This document shows positions 8,792-16,395 of a stretch of 59,764 nucleotides of DNA, piece after piece. Positions within the stretch are counted from its first letter, which is position 1; each line of letters opens with the position of its first letter. Origin of the DNA: an uncultured Clostridia bacterium (GTDB taxonomy: Bacteria; Bacillota; Clostridia; UBA1381). The DNA lies in assembly GCA_934486735.1 (NCBI GenBank), contig CAKSQL010000014.1:1-59764 (forward strand), read 5' to 3'. A program made the position numbers and the translations under genes. The notes beneath the pieces were generated by a model. That model was not told the DNA's origin and did no database searches. It was given only the letters and a program-made list of their open reading frames with translations.

Positions 8792-10228
8792 TTATTCCAA
8801 ATCTTCAATTTTTCCGCCGAACATGGTATATGCTTTTTCGAATTGATTATCAACGACCTCGTCGGTCTTGTAAAATTCGTTTTCTATCCTCACCTGCGTC
8901 GAAATATCAAGTACTCCGTAAGGATACAAATCGGTTGCAGCCTGGAAGTCGGTCACTGCCTTTTCCAAAGCCTCGTCGAACTCGGTATTGACCTCGCCCG
9001 AATAATAGCCAAGACCGCGCAGGCGTTCCTTTGCCGCCTTTACACTGTCGCTGTCGTCGCCGACCTTCCATTTGATTTTATAATCAAACGGCGTATACTT
9101 CGACATATCCACACGCTGAGTTGTATTGATTACATATTCGTCCGGCTCGATGCCCTTTTTGTTGATTTCATGTCCGTCACGTGTCAGATAGTGTCCGGTT
9201 GTAATTTTAAAGCCGCCGTCTCTCAATCGGAACATTTCCTGGATGACAGCCTTGCCGTAGGTGGTTTCGCCTATCAGCGTACCGATTCCGGAATCCTGCA
9301 TCGCGCCGGACAGAATTTCAGCCGAACTTGCCGTATTTTGGTCCACAAGAACATTGAATTTATATTTCGGCTCTTTCAAATCCGAATAGAAGATTTCATT
9401 CTTTTCTTCCTGGCGATACATGGTCTGAACAATAATTCCCTCCGGAACGATAAGCTTTGCCGCATTGACCGCCGATATGAGATAACCGCCCGGATTGCTC
9501 CGCAAATCGAGAATGATTTTCGATACGCCGTTTTTGTCCATTTCGGCAAGCGCGTCGGCAAATTCTTTGTCTGTCTTTTCAGCGAAATTGATAACTCTTA
9601 TGTAACCGATGTCACCCTTGAGCACTGCCCAGCTGACCGTCATGCTGGAAACCGGGCGGCGTTTTAATTTAAAGGTAAGCTCCTTATCATCACGCAAAAC
9701 CGTAACCTCGACCTCGGTGTCAAGTTCACCGGTTATCATGCCCTGAACCTCGTCAATTGTCTTTTTCACCGCGTCGGCACCGTCCACGCGGACAATTTTA
9801 TCGCCTGCCTTCATCCCGGCAGCATACGCACTGCCGTCCTCCATACAGTTGGTCAGCTCCACATAGTCGCCTTTTTTTTGAATTACCACGCCGATCCCGT
9901 AAAAGGTGTGGTTGATATTATTGATATAATCCTGAAATTCGTCCGGAGTGTAATATTCACTGTACTCGTCAAGCGAAGAAAATCCCGCTTTTAAAAGCTT
10001 GTCCAAAAATTCCGAATCCTCATCCACAGCTTTTTTGAGCGCTGCGCCGATAATTTCTTCCGCCGTTATATCCTCGTCTATGTAAAGCTGAGAAGCGTAT
10101 GTCATCAGCTTTGCAAAGTAATCGTAGCCCTCCGATGAGCCGTTGCTGAGCTTATCCTCGGCAAAAACCGGCTGAGAAAGCATAATCGACGCTGTTAAAA
10201 GTGCGGCTGCAAGTTTTTTTAGTTTCAT
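8792..10228 (-). CDS. S41 (C-terminal processing, CtpA-like) peptidase with peptidoglycan-binding domain
   Basis: 478 residues with an N-terminal signal peptide (about 1-23, ending VFAED). A PDZ domain (about 100-185: GIGVVIQKKG, GMKAGDKIVRVDG) precedes the S41 protease core with the catalytic Ser in NTASSAEIL (near 300) and Lys in TTYGKAVIQ (near 325). The C-terminal region (about 395-460) is a peptidoglycan-binding type 1 domain (AKERLRGLGYYSG, FQAATDLYPYG). It would act outside the membrane, cleaving extracellular or envelope proteins near the wall. The start overlaps the DUF1934 gene by 4 nt, so they are co-translated. Substrate unknown. Confidence 0.9.
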   Translation of the reverse strand: MKLKKLAAALLTASIMLSQPVFAEDKLSNGSSEGYDYFAKLMTYASQLYIDEDITAEEIIGAALKKAVDEDSEFLDKLLKAGFSSLDEYSEYYTPDEFQDYINNINHTFYGIGVVIQKKGDYVELTNCMEDGSAYAAGMKAGDKIVRVDGADAVKKTIDEVQGMITGELDTEVEVTVLRDDKELTFKLKRRPVSSMTVSWAVLKGDIGYIRVINFAEKTDKEFADALAEMDKNGVSKIILDLRSNPGGYLISAVNAAKLIVPEGIIVQTMYRQEEKNEIFYSDLKEPKYKFNVLVDQNTASSAEILSGAMQDSGIGTLIGETTYGKAVIQEMFRLRDGGFKITTGHYLTRDGHEINKKGIEPDEYVINTTQRVDMSKYTPFDYKIKWKVGDDSDSVKAAKERLRGLGYYSGEVNTEFDEALEKAVTDFQAATDLYPYGVLDISTQVRIENEFYKTDEVVDNQFEKAYTMFGGKIEDLE

Positions 10229-10692
10229 TCAAAATCACCCTTTCCGTCCGATACCGGACTTTCGTTTAAAATCACTTTAAGTTCCATATCATTGCAGTAA
10301 TGCTCATCATTTATATCAAGCTTGTACTTCAGCTTCAGCATGCCTCCGTTTTCTTCCGAAAGCGTATTTTCCACTGTCTCGGTATACAGGTCTATAACCA
10401 ATTCCCCGTAAGGCACTCGATATAAAACCTCGCGGTGAGTATTGGGAATATAGTCCATTCTCGCATTGCTCACGCCCTTGCGGCGCATAGATGCCTCATT
10501 GCCGGAAGCGCGGATTATCACCGAGTTTTCACCCACCTCGGTATACTCCCTGTAAACAAGAAAATATGTACCGTTTTTCAAGCTGAATCGTCCCTCTGTT
10601 GTTATCTCCACAAGCTCTGTCCTGTCCTCAAAAGTCTGATTGTTGCGTATGACAAACAAAGCATTGTTCTTATCAATATTTTTCAATGTCAA
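10225..10692 (-). CDS. DUF1934 (YwiB-like) beta-barrel protein, TTG start
   Basis: 155 residues. The pattern GTYFLVYREYTE, GVSNARMDYIPN and EVLYRVPYGELVIDLYTE matches the DUF1934/YwiB family of small lipocalin-like barrels in Firmicutes, whose function is unknown. There is no ATG at the right place; a TTG at 10692 follows AGGTGATG by 5-7 nt, so it is the likely start. The gene starts 20 nt inside the end of murI and ends 4 nt inside the S41 peptidase start, giving a tightly coupled murI-DUF1934-S41 operon. A role linked to the wall is only suggested by position. Confidence 0.75.
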   Translation of the reverse strand: MTLKNIDKNNALFVIRNNQTFEDRTELVEITTEGRFSLKNGTYFLVYREYTEVGENSVIIRASGNEASMRRKGVSNARMDYIPNTHREVLYRVPYGELVIDLYTETVENTLSEENGGMLKLKYKLDINDEHYCNDMELKVILNESPVSDGKGDFE

Positions 10693-11476
10693 TTTTCATC
10701 ACCTGTCCGTTTATATCTCTTTGCAGGAATGACGACGCGAGCCGAACAAAAGGCTCAACGGTATCGCTGACAAAGTATCGGTATTCGCTCTTTTCCGATG
10801 GCTCGTGCAGCAGATTTTCAAAATTGCTTTTTATGCTTTTTGCAATCTCCGCTCCCGAGTTTATAAGCGTCACACCGCCGCCCATATATTGAGCAATGGC
10901 GTCGGCAAGCAGCGGATAGTGTGTGCAGCCGAGAATAAGCGTGTCGACATTCTCTTTTTTTATTTCCTCCAGATATTCCTCGATAACCAGTTTTGCGACC
11001 GGAGTGTTAAAATGCCCGTTTTCCACCAATGGCACAAATAAGGGACATGCCCTCGAAAAGGTCTTTATATTCGGATTTTTGTTGAGGATATATGCCGAAT
11101 ATGCATGACTGCCGACCGTTCCCGGAGTTCCGATTATTCCTATTCGGTTGTTTTTCGTAGCCGCCAATGCCGCCTCGGACGCTGCCTCTACCACACCGAT
11201 TATCGGAGTTTTACAGGTTTTGCCGATTATCGGCAGCGCAACCGAGCTGACCGTTCCGCATGCCACGACTATCAGCTTTACATCAAAGCTTTCGAGGAAT
11301 CTGATATCGTCAAGCGAATATTTTATAATTGTCTCCTGCGAGCGCGTGCCGTATGGAACTCTGCCGGTATCGCCGAAATATATCAGATTTTCGTTCGGCA
11401 TAATGTCCATTATCTCTTTTACCGCTGTAAGTCCTCCGAGACCGGAGTCAAAAATTCCTATACTCCTGTTATCCAT
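10673..11476 (-). CDS. murI: Glutamate racemase
   Basis: 267 residues. Makes D-glutamate for peptidoglycan from L-glutamate. Family landmarks are IGIFDSGLGGLT at the N-terminus, YFGDTGRVPYG, the first catalytic Cys73 in VVACGTVSS and the second in LGCTHYPLL. ATG 11476 is chosen because the GGAATGGAG element lies 6 nt upstream; another in-frame ATG 12 nt earlier lies inside that element. The gene is preceded by three tandem copies of a repeated leader (11477-11990) and leads the murI-DUF1934-S41 peptidase operon. Translation is probably influenced by that leader. Confidence 0.93.
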   Translation of the reverse strand: MDNRSIGIFDSGLGGLTAVKEIMDIMPNENLIYFGDTGRVPYGTRSQETIIKYSLDDIRFLESFDVKLIVVACGTVSSVALPIIGKTCKTPIIGVVEAASEAALAATKNNRIGIIGTPGTVGSHAYSAYILNKNPNIKTFSRACPLFVPLVENGHFNTPVAKLVIEEYLEEIKKENVDTLILGCTHYPLLADAIAQYMGGGVTLINSGAEIAKSIKSNFENLLHEPSEKSEYRYFVSDTVEPFVRLASSFLQRDINGQVMKIDIEKY

Positions 11477-11553
11477 AATAATCTCCATTCCGCAGCCCTG
11501 TATCGGTGTATTAATAAGTTTCTCTTATCAACAGGGCAAAGGAATGATAAGAG
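11477..11553 (-). promoter_or_regulatory. Structured leader element upstream of murI (copy adjacent to the start)
   Basis: Read on the minus strand, CTCTTATCA (11553-11545) can pair with TGATAAGAG (11530-11522). The loop carries GCCCTGT (11537-11531), complementary to ACAGGGC (11501-11495). CATTCC (11546-11541) is complementary to GGAATG (11491-11486), which is part of the murI ribosome binding site. Two mutually exclusive folds result, one of which hides the ribosome binding site. This is inferred by eye from complementarity; no known riboswitch class is recognised. Confidence 0.5.
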
Positions 11554-11608
11554 ATTATTACGCCCATATGCGTTTCCGAGCGTAGCGAGGAAAATTTCGC
11601 ATGGGCAA

Positions 11609-11647
11609 TCAAATCCTGCCGGAGGCTAACGTGAAAGATTCTTTCAC
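11609..11647 (-). CDS. Possible 12-residue leader ORF, copy 2
   Basis: GTG start 7 nt after GGAATGGAG, encoding MKESFTLASGRI then stop. An almost identical ORF occurs at 11918-11956. The coding sequence contains the perfect inverted repeat centred on 11640. It may be a leader peptide or merely the decayed start of a lost gene; no homologue is recognised. Confidence 0.25.
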   Translation of the reverse strand: MKESFTLASGRI

Positions 11648-11653
11648 GTTATA

Positions 11654-11723
11654 TCTCCATTCCGCAGCCCTGTATCGGTGATTAATAAGTTTCTCTTATC
11701 AACAGGGCAAGGAATGATAAGAG
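11654..11723 (-). promoter_or_regulatory. Leader element, tandem copy 2
   Basis: Same parts as the murI-proximal copy: CTCTTATCA/TGATAAGAG, GCCCTGT/ACAGGGC and CATTCC/GGAATG, with the GGAATGGAG followed 7 nt later by the GTG of a 12-residue ORF instead of a gene. Confidence 0.45.
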
Positions 11724-11917
11724 ATTATTACGCCCATGAAAATTTGAAAAAATGCACAGAGCGTTCAAGATGTTAATTAATATTTAAATCATAACGTTTG
11801 AATTTTTTGTCTGTTGTCACTCTCGAACTACACTTCAAACACGCCGCTCGGAGTACACTTGTACACTGTCGGACGTGTTTGAAGTGTTCTGCACTATTTT
11901 TTCTCATTTTCGGGCAA

Positions 11918-11956
11918 TCAAATACTGCCGGAGGCTAACGTGAAAGATTCTTTCAC
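11918..11956 (-). CDS. Possible 12-residue leader ORF, copy 3
   Basis: GTG start 7 nt after the GGAATGGAG at 11972-11964, encoding MKESFTLASGSI then stop; it differs from the 11609-11647 copy at one residue. The retained start, spacing and stop are notable, but the length is too short to argue for selection. Confidence 0.25.
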   Translation of the reverse strand: MKESFTLASGSI

Positions 11957-11962
11957 GTTATA

Positions 11963-11990
11963 TCTCCATTCCGCCGCCCTGTGTCGGCAC
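11963..11990 (-). promoter_or_regulatory. Leader element, tandem copy 3 (partial)
   Basis: Minus strand GTGCCGACACAGGGCGGCGG followed by AATGGAG. It keeps the 3' half of the element (GCCG...CGGC hairpin and ribosome binding site) but lacks the upstream CTCTTATC/CCCTGT part. Confidence 0.4.
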
Positions 11991-12095
11991 AAATAATAAC
12001 GGGAATCTTTTACCAGCAAAAGCCGAAAGAAAATTCCACGTTAAATCTCCGATCCACCAATATAAGCATACCACATTTTCATCAGATTTGCAATG

Positions 12096-13010
12096 TTATT
12101 TTTTGGCTTTTCGAAGCTTTTCCAAAATATTTTCAAAGTAATCGGGAATCGGTGCGGAAAATTCCATATATTCTCCGCTTTTCGGATGCACAAAGCCGAG
12201 TGTCGCGGCATGCAAAAGCTGTCCTGCCAAATTAAACCGTTCCTTTTTTATTCCGTAGGTTTTATCGCCGACCACGCTATGTCCTATCGATGCCATATGC
12301 ACACGAATCTGATGCGTTCTGCCGGTTTCGAGAACACATTCGGCAAGAGTGTACTCATTCCCGAAATGCTCCATTACGTGATAGTGCGTAACGGCCTCGC
12401 GTCCTCCGGCACAAACCGCCATCTTTTTTCTGTCAACCGGATGTCTTGCAATCGGCTTTGAAACAGTGCCGTCCTCCTTTAAAATCCCGTTCAAAAGAGC
12501 GATATATCGCCTGTTTGCCTTGCGCTCTTTTATCTGCTGCGCCAAAAAAATATGCGCCTCATTATTTTTTGCGGCAACCAAAAGCCCGCTTGTGTCCTTA
12601 TCTATTCTATGTACGATTCCCGGGCGCACAACTCCGTTTATCGCCGAAAGCGTACCGCGGCAATGGAACATGAGTGCATTAACAAGCGTGCCCGTGTAAT
12701 TCCCGGCAGCCGGGTGAACCACCATGCCCTGCGGCTTGTTGACAACTATCAAATCGTCGTCCTCATATACAATATCGAGAGGAATATCCTCCGGCTCTGC
12801 CGATATCGGCTCAGGCTCGGGCAATTCGATTTCCACAACATCGCCCGAAACTGCTTTATAATTTTTGCGCACCCTTTTTCCGTTGACGGTAACAGCGCCG
12901 TCCTCGGCAAGCTTTGCGGCAAAAGAACGTGAAATTTCGTCGCTGTACTCGCTTATCAGCTTATCAAGCCTTTCTCCGCCCTCCGCTGCGGTAAAAATTA
13001 TCTTTTTCAT
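12096..13010 (-). CDS. RluA-family 23S rRNA pseudouridine synthase (RluD-like)
   Basis: 304 residues: an N-terminal S4 RNA-binding domain (about 14-62) and the RluA catalytic domain with HRIDKDTSGLLV, Asp137 being the expected nucleophile, plus VNKPQGMVVHP and GRTHQIRVH. It converts uridines of 23S rRNA (in RluD, the helix 69 loop) to pseudouridine. It lies 14 bp after lspA on the same strand, the usual lspA-rluD pairing in Firmicutes. Whether it is RluD itself or another paralogue cannot be decided from sequence alone. The ribosome binding site is weak. Confidence 0.88.
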   Translation of the reverse strand: MKKIIFTAAEGGERLDKLISEYSDEISRSFAAKLAEDGAVTVNGKRVRKNYKAVSGDVVEIELPEPEPISAEPEDIPLDIVYEDDDLIVVNKPQGMVVHPAAGNYTGTLVNALMFHCRGTLSAINGVVRPGIVHRIDKDTSGLLVAAKNNEAHIFLAQQIKERKANRRYIALLNGILKEDGTVSKPIARHPVDRKKMAVCAGGREAVTHYHVMEHFGNEYTLAECVLETGRTHQIRVHMASIGHSVVGDKTYGIKKERFNLAGQLLHAATLGFVHPKSGEYMEFSAPIPDYFENILEKLRKAKK

Positions 13011-13024
13011 ACAAATCCCCGTTA

Positions 13025-13477
13025 TCAGTCGTTTTTCCCGTCAAAGAATATCACATATATCATCAAAAGCGCCGCGCCTATTGTGATTGCCATATCCGCC
13101 AGATTGAACACCGGGAAGGTTATAAAGCATACCTCGATATAATCGACCACAAACTGTCTTGCAACGCGGTCTATAAGATTCCCTGCAGCGCCGCCCAAAA
13201 TCATTCCGAGTGATACCAAAAGCAGCTTGCTCGACGGCTTTTTCTTTATAAGATACCAAACAAGCACAACACATACCACAAAGGATACTATGCTGAGGAT
13301 ATATGTCCGCCCCGACAATATGCTGAATGCCGCACCGGTGTTTTTTACATATACGATGTTTAGTATGTCGGGAATCACTTCAATTGTATCGGTAAGCGCA
13401 ATGTTGTTGATTACCAAATATTTTATCGCCTGGTCGGCGCCTATCAGTACAAGTGAAATTATAAGCCATATTATCAT
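13025..13477 (-). CDS. lspA: Lipoprotein signal peptidase (signal peptidase II)
   Basis: 150 residues with four predicted membrane helices. It cleaves the signal peptide of diacylglyceryl-modified prolipoproteins. Conserved elements are NTGAAFSIL (46-54), GNLIDR (99-104), the active-site Asp112 in VVDYIEV and Asp128 in FNLADMAI. It is the first gene of the lspA-rluD pair and lies 79 bp after aroB on the same strand. The nearest Shine-Dalgarno (AAAGG) is rather far from ATG 13477, about 14 nt, so initiation may be weak or coupled. Confidence 0.93.
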   Translation of the reverse strand: MIIWLIISLVLIGADQAIKYLVINNIALTDTIEVIPDILNIVYVKNTGAAFSILSGRTYILSIVSFVVCVVLVWYLIKKKPSSKLLLVSLGMILGGAAGNLIDRVARQFVVDYIEVCFITFPVFNLADMAITIGAALLMIYVIFFDGKND

Positions 13478-13556
13478 AATTATTTTTCAAAACCTTTCTG
13501 TCCGCATAAACAAATTTTTTGTACCCCGAGCCGTGGACGGGCAGGGCATGGCGGCA

Positions 13557-14627
13557 TTATCCCAAAAACTTGATTGCCGCAGATATCTCAGCGCTTGTGA
13601 CATCCGAAGTCTGTACAACGCTTCCGATGCCATCCGGAAGTATAAATTTCAATTTTCCTCCGATGCTTTTTTTATCGTTTTTCATATATTTGATAATTTC
13701 TCTTTCGTCCGCTCCGGCGGCTGTACAGAACCCGTACCTATTAATTATATCGATAATTCTGTCAAATATGCCGTTGTCAATCATGCCGCGGTTAAGCGCG
13801 ATATACGATGCCGCGCACATTCCCGCCGCGACACACTCGCCATGCGTTCGGGTGAAGTTTGCCGCACTCTCGATTGCATGCCCTATCGTATGTCCAAAAT
13901 TCAGGATAGCCCTTATTCCAAGCTCCTTTTCGTCCTCGGCGACAACCTCCGCTTTGATTGCACAGTTTGTTTTCGCCATTTTTATGAGCATATCGCTGTC
14001 AAGAGCTTTTATTTTTTCACAGTTGTCATATAAAAAATCAAAAAACTCGCCGTCGCGTATTATTCCATGCTTTATGACCTCACCCATTCCCGAGCGAAAT
14101 TCCCTCTCGGGCAGAGTTTTTAAAACCGATGTGTTGATATAAACCAGCACCGGCTGATGGAATGCGCCCAAAATATTTTTTGCGCCCATAAAATCTATAC
14201 CGGTTTTTCCGCCGACGCTGCTGTCCGACTGGCTCAAAAGAGTTGTGGGAAGCTGAACAAAGCGTATGCCGCGCATGTAAATCGCTGCGGCAAAGCCTGC
14301 CATATCTCCGACAACACCGCCGCCGAGGGCAAGTATCATGCTTTTTCTGTCAAGTCCGTTATCAAGACACGACTTGCAGATTTTCAAAATACTGTCCATA
14401 TTTTTATTTTCCTCACCGGCATCCAAGATGCACTCGCGGATGTCATATCCGTTTTCGGCAAGCTTTTTTATTTCGCCGAGCCAGAGCGGCGCAACGTTTG
14501 AATCGGTCACAACAAGCAGCCTTTTCGGCGCGCCGATGTTTTCAAGAGCCTCCGCCAATCCGCTGTAGTCGGTCGAAAAAAGTATATCATAAGAATTATC
14601 TGCAAGATTTACCGATAATTTGTCCAT
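13557..14627 (-). CDS. aroB: 3-dehydroquinate synthase
   Basis: 356 residues. Second step of the shikimate pathway: DAHP to 3-dehydroquinate, NAD- and metal-dependent. Landmarks are LVVTDSNVAPLW, the nucleotide-binding ALGGGVVGDMAGFAA, QLPTTLLSQSDSSVGGKTGID and the metal-ligand region LNFGHTIGHAIE. ATG 14627 is chosen since GGAATGGAG ends 6 nt before it; the ATG inside that element (14639) is in frame but lacks a ribosome binding site. The upstream leader is a diverged member of the leader element also seen at murI and rhaA. Confidence 0.93.
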   Translation of the reverse strand: MDKLSVNLADNSYDILFSTDYSGLAEALENIGAPKRLLVVTDSNVAPLWLGEIKKLAENGYDIRECILDAGEENKNMDSILKICKSCLDNGLDRKSMILALGGGVVGDMAGFAAAIYMRGIRFVQLPTTLLSQSDSSVGGKTGIDFMGAKNILGAFHQPVLVYINTSVLKTLPEREFRSGMGEVIKHGIIRDGEFFDFLYDNCEKIKALDSDMLIKMAKTNCAIKAEVVAEDEKELGIRAILNFGHTIGHAIESAANFTRTHGECVAAGMCAASYIALNRGMIDNGIFDRIIDIINRYGFCTAAGADEREIIKYMKNDKKSIGGKLKFILPDGIGSVVQTSDVTSAEISAAIKFLG

Positions 14628-14705
14628 TTCAGTCTCCATTCCGCCGCTTTGAAAGCGGCACAAAAACACCTTCTGCAAAATTCCGCTTTCGAAAAAGCGA
14701 AACGT
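14628..14705 (-). promoter_or_regulatory. Leader element upstream of aroB
   Basis: On the minus strand CGCTTTTTCGAAAGCG (14702-14687) is a hairpin. Downstream, TGCCGCTTTCAAAGCGGCGG (from 14661) is a second, and AAAGCGG of the first can instead pair with CCGCTTT of the second. The 3' end CGGCGGAATGGAG matches the murI and rhaA leaders. This makes alternative folds next to the ribosome binding site. The CCCTGY/RCAGGG pair is absent here. Confidence 0.4.
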
Positions 14706-14852
14706 GAAGTATATTTTTATCACAATATATTATATATTGTATCACAAATCCCGATGAAAAAAAAGAGGTTTTTTAAAATAAAGAAAAAAATTTACAAATA
14801 TTTTTCGCGGTATAAAAATAATACCATTTTTTGATTGAAAAATCACTGGTTT

Positions 14853-14880
14853 TTGGAGCTGTTTTGTGGTACACTATAGC
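14853..14880 (+). promoter_or_regulatory. Probable promoter for the GH30 gene
   Basis: TTGGAG (14853-14858) and TATAGC (14875-14880) at 16 bases; an extended TGGTACACT overlaps. Just upstream of GGAGGG and the GTG start. The rest of 14706-14850 is AT-rich with a perfect ACAATATAT/ATATATTGT palindrome near 14725-14745, and no gene. Confidence 0.4.
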
Positions 14881-14900
14881 TAAAAACGGAGGGATGAAAA

Positions 14901-16238
14901 GTGAAAGGAATACAATATTTTACCGACAAAGATCATATTATGGCTCAAAGAGAGGTTTTTGAATCGCAATTTATGGCAGGAGCAACACCGCTTGAGATAT
15001 CCAAAAAGCCGGCTGCCGAGGATTTTCTCGGATTCGGGGCGGCAATAACCGGCTCGTCTTGCTACAACTTGAATCTCATGGATGCGGACGCACGCAGAGA
15101 AGTTTTGAAAAAGATTTACTCAAAGAACGGGCTTAATCTCTCGGTCGCAAGACTCACAATCGGTTCGAGCGATTACTCAGCCGAGCTTTACTCCTACGAT
15201 GACACACCGTTCGATACCAATCTTGAACATTTTTCAATCGAGAGAGACAAAGCATACATAATTCCGATGATTAAGGAAATCTTAAAAATCAAGCCGGATC
15301 TGTTTATATTCGCGTCGCCCTGGAGTCCCCCGGGATGGATGAAAGCCGGCGGCACGATGTGCGGAGGATATATGCGCAGTAAATATGTCGATTGCTATGC
15401 GGAATATATCGTAAAATATATAAAAGCCTATGCTGAAGAGGGCATAACAATACGCGGAATCACTCCGCAAAATGAGCCGGAGGCATATCAATTCAGCCGA
15501 TATCCGACATGTATATGGCATCCCGAAATCGAAGCCGAATTTATAAAAAGCCTGCGCAAAAAACTGCGCGAGAACTCTATGGATGTACAGATATGGATGT
15601 ACGACCATTCATTCACCGGAACGGAAAGAGTTTTATGGACGCTGAGAAACAGTGAAAATCTCTGCCGCGACTGCAACGGCATTGCTTTTCATTATTACGA
15701 CGGTGCAATTGAGGAAACTCTAAAAGTAAAAAGGGAATATCCCAATCTTAAATTGCATTTTACCGAGGGCGGTCCGAGACTTTATGATAACTACGATACC
15801 GATATATGCAAATGGACAACCATGATATCGAAATCTATCGCCTGCGGATATTCATCGTTCACCGGTTGGAATCTTATGCTGGACGAATGCGGCGGTCCGA
15901 ATATAGGTCCTTTTTTCTGCGGCGGATTGGTGACGCTCGACAGACGGACAAACGAGCTTGCATACAGCGGTCAATACAAAGCATATGCTCACATTGCTCC
16001 ACATATTAACAAAAGCTCAAAACTCTACGCAATCAAGGACGCATACTGTCCCGAGACAATGTTTGTATATCCGAGACTGAGAAAAGAAATTGTCGGAGTA
16101 ATGATAGAAAATCAAAACAAAACAATCGTACTTGCAAATCGCAATGATGAGAAAGTGCAGGTTCAGTTTAAGATTGATGACAGACTTTGGTATGCCGAAC
16201 TTATGCCGGACAGCGTATCGACAATAATTATCGGTTGA
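14901..16238 (+). CDS. Glycoside hydrolase family 30 enzyme, cytoplasmic
   Basis: 445 residues, no signal peptide. A (beta/alpha)8 GH30 fold with the acid/base Glu192 in TPQNEPE, the nucleophile Glu289 in HFTEGGPR, the substrate-binding ASPWSPPGWMK and a C-terminal small beta domain (about 380-445). GH30 subfamilies hydrolyse glucosylceramide, beta-1,6-glucans, xylans or fucosides; the LGFGAAITGSS start and overall layout favour the GH30_1/3-like group, but the substrate is not deducible. GTG 14901 follows GGAGG by 8 nt. It is a single-gene unit ending at the 16348-16387 terminator. Without a secretion signal it probably acts on imported oligosaccharides or glycosides. Confidence 0.88.
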   Translation: MKGIQYFTDKDHIMAQREVFESQFMAGATPLEISKKPAAEDFLGFGAAITGSSCYNLNLMDADARREVLKKIYSKNGLNLSVARLTIGSSDYSAELYSYDDTPFDTNLEHFSIERDKAYIIPMIKEILKIKPDLFIFASPWSPPGWMKAGGTMCGGYMRSKYVDCYAEYIVKYIKAYAEEGITIRGITPQNEPEAYQFSRYPTCIWHPEIEAEFIKSLRKKLRENSMDVQIWMYDHSFTGTERVLWTLRNSENLCRDCNGIAFHYYDGAIEETLKVKREYPNLKLHFTEGGPRLYDNYDTDICKWTTMISKSIACGYSSFTGWNLMLDECGGPNIGPFFCGGLVTLDRRTNELAYSGQYKAYAHIAPHINKSSKLYAIKDAYCPETMFVYPRLRKEIVGVMIENQNKTIVLANRNDEKVQVQFKIDDRLWYAELMPDSVSTIIIG

Positions 16239-16347
16239 CTTTCCAAAGCCTGTTTGCACTGTGCCGCCGGGCATAGGCAACTTTTTACCCTGTAATACCG
16301 TTAATAATTTCAACATCCGACCAAAGTTGACCGAAGAAAAGCAAAAA

Positions 16348-16387
16348 AAAATTCCCGACCTGTTTTTGCACCGGTCGGGAATTTTTT
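16348..16387. terminator. Bidirectional terminator between the GH30 and GH26-like genes
   Basis: An 11-bp stem (AATTCCCGACC / GGTCGGGAATT) flanked by an A-run on the left and a T-run on the right, so it can end both convergent genes. Confidence 0.85.
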
Positions 16388-16395
16388 TAACATTT

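Larger units (their letters stand above)
11484..11990. repeat. Tandem repeats of the leader element in the murI upstream region
   Basis: The 619-bp gene-free stretch 11477-12095 holds three versions of the CTCCATTCCG leader motif, at 11484, 11655 and 11964. The first two share about 80 bp nearly identically (through the CGCCCAT at 11561 and 11731). The blocks between copies share GGCAATCAAAT, CTGCCGGAGGCTAACGTG and a perfect 23-base palindrome (11629-11651 and 11938-11960). Their centres differ: one has a hairpin at 11561-11604, the other an insert with an ACACTTCAAACACG / CGTGTTTGAAGTGT hairpin (11829-11887). The remainder up to rluD (11991-12095) shows nothing clear. Confidence 0.75.

Noticed and set aside
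11484..11990. Possible CRISPR array
   Set aside because: Only three copies of a long, structured element with unequal spacing and no uniform spacers; no cas genes.
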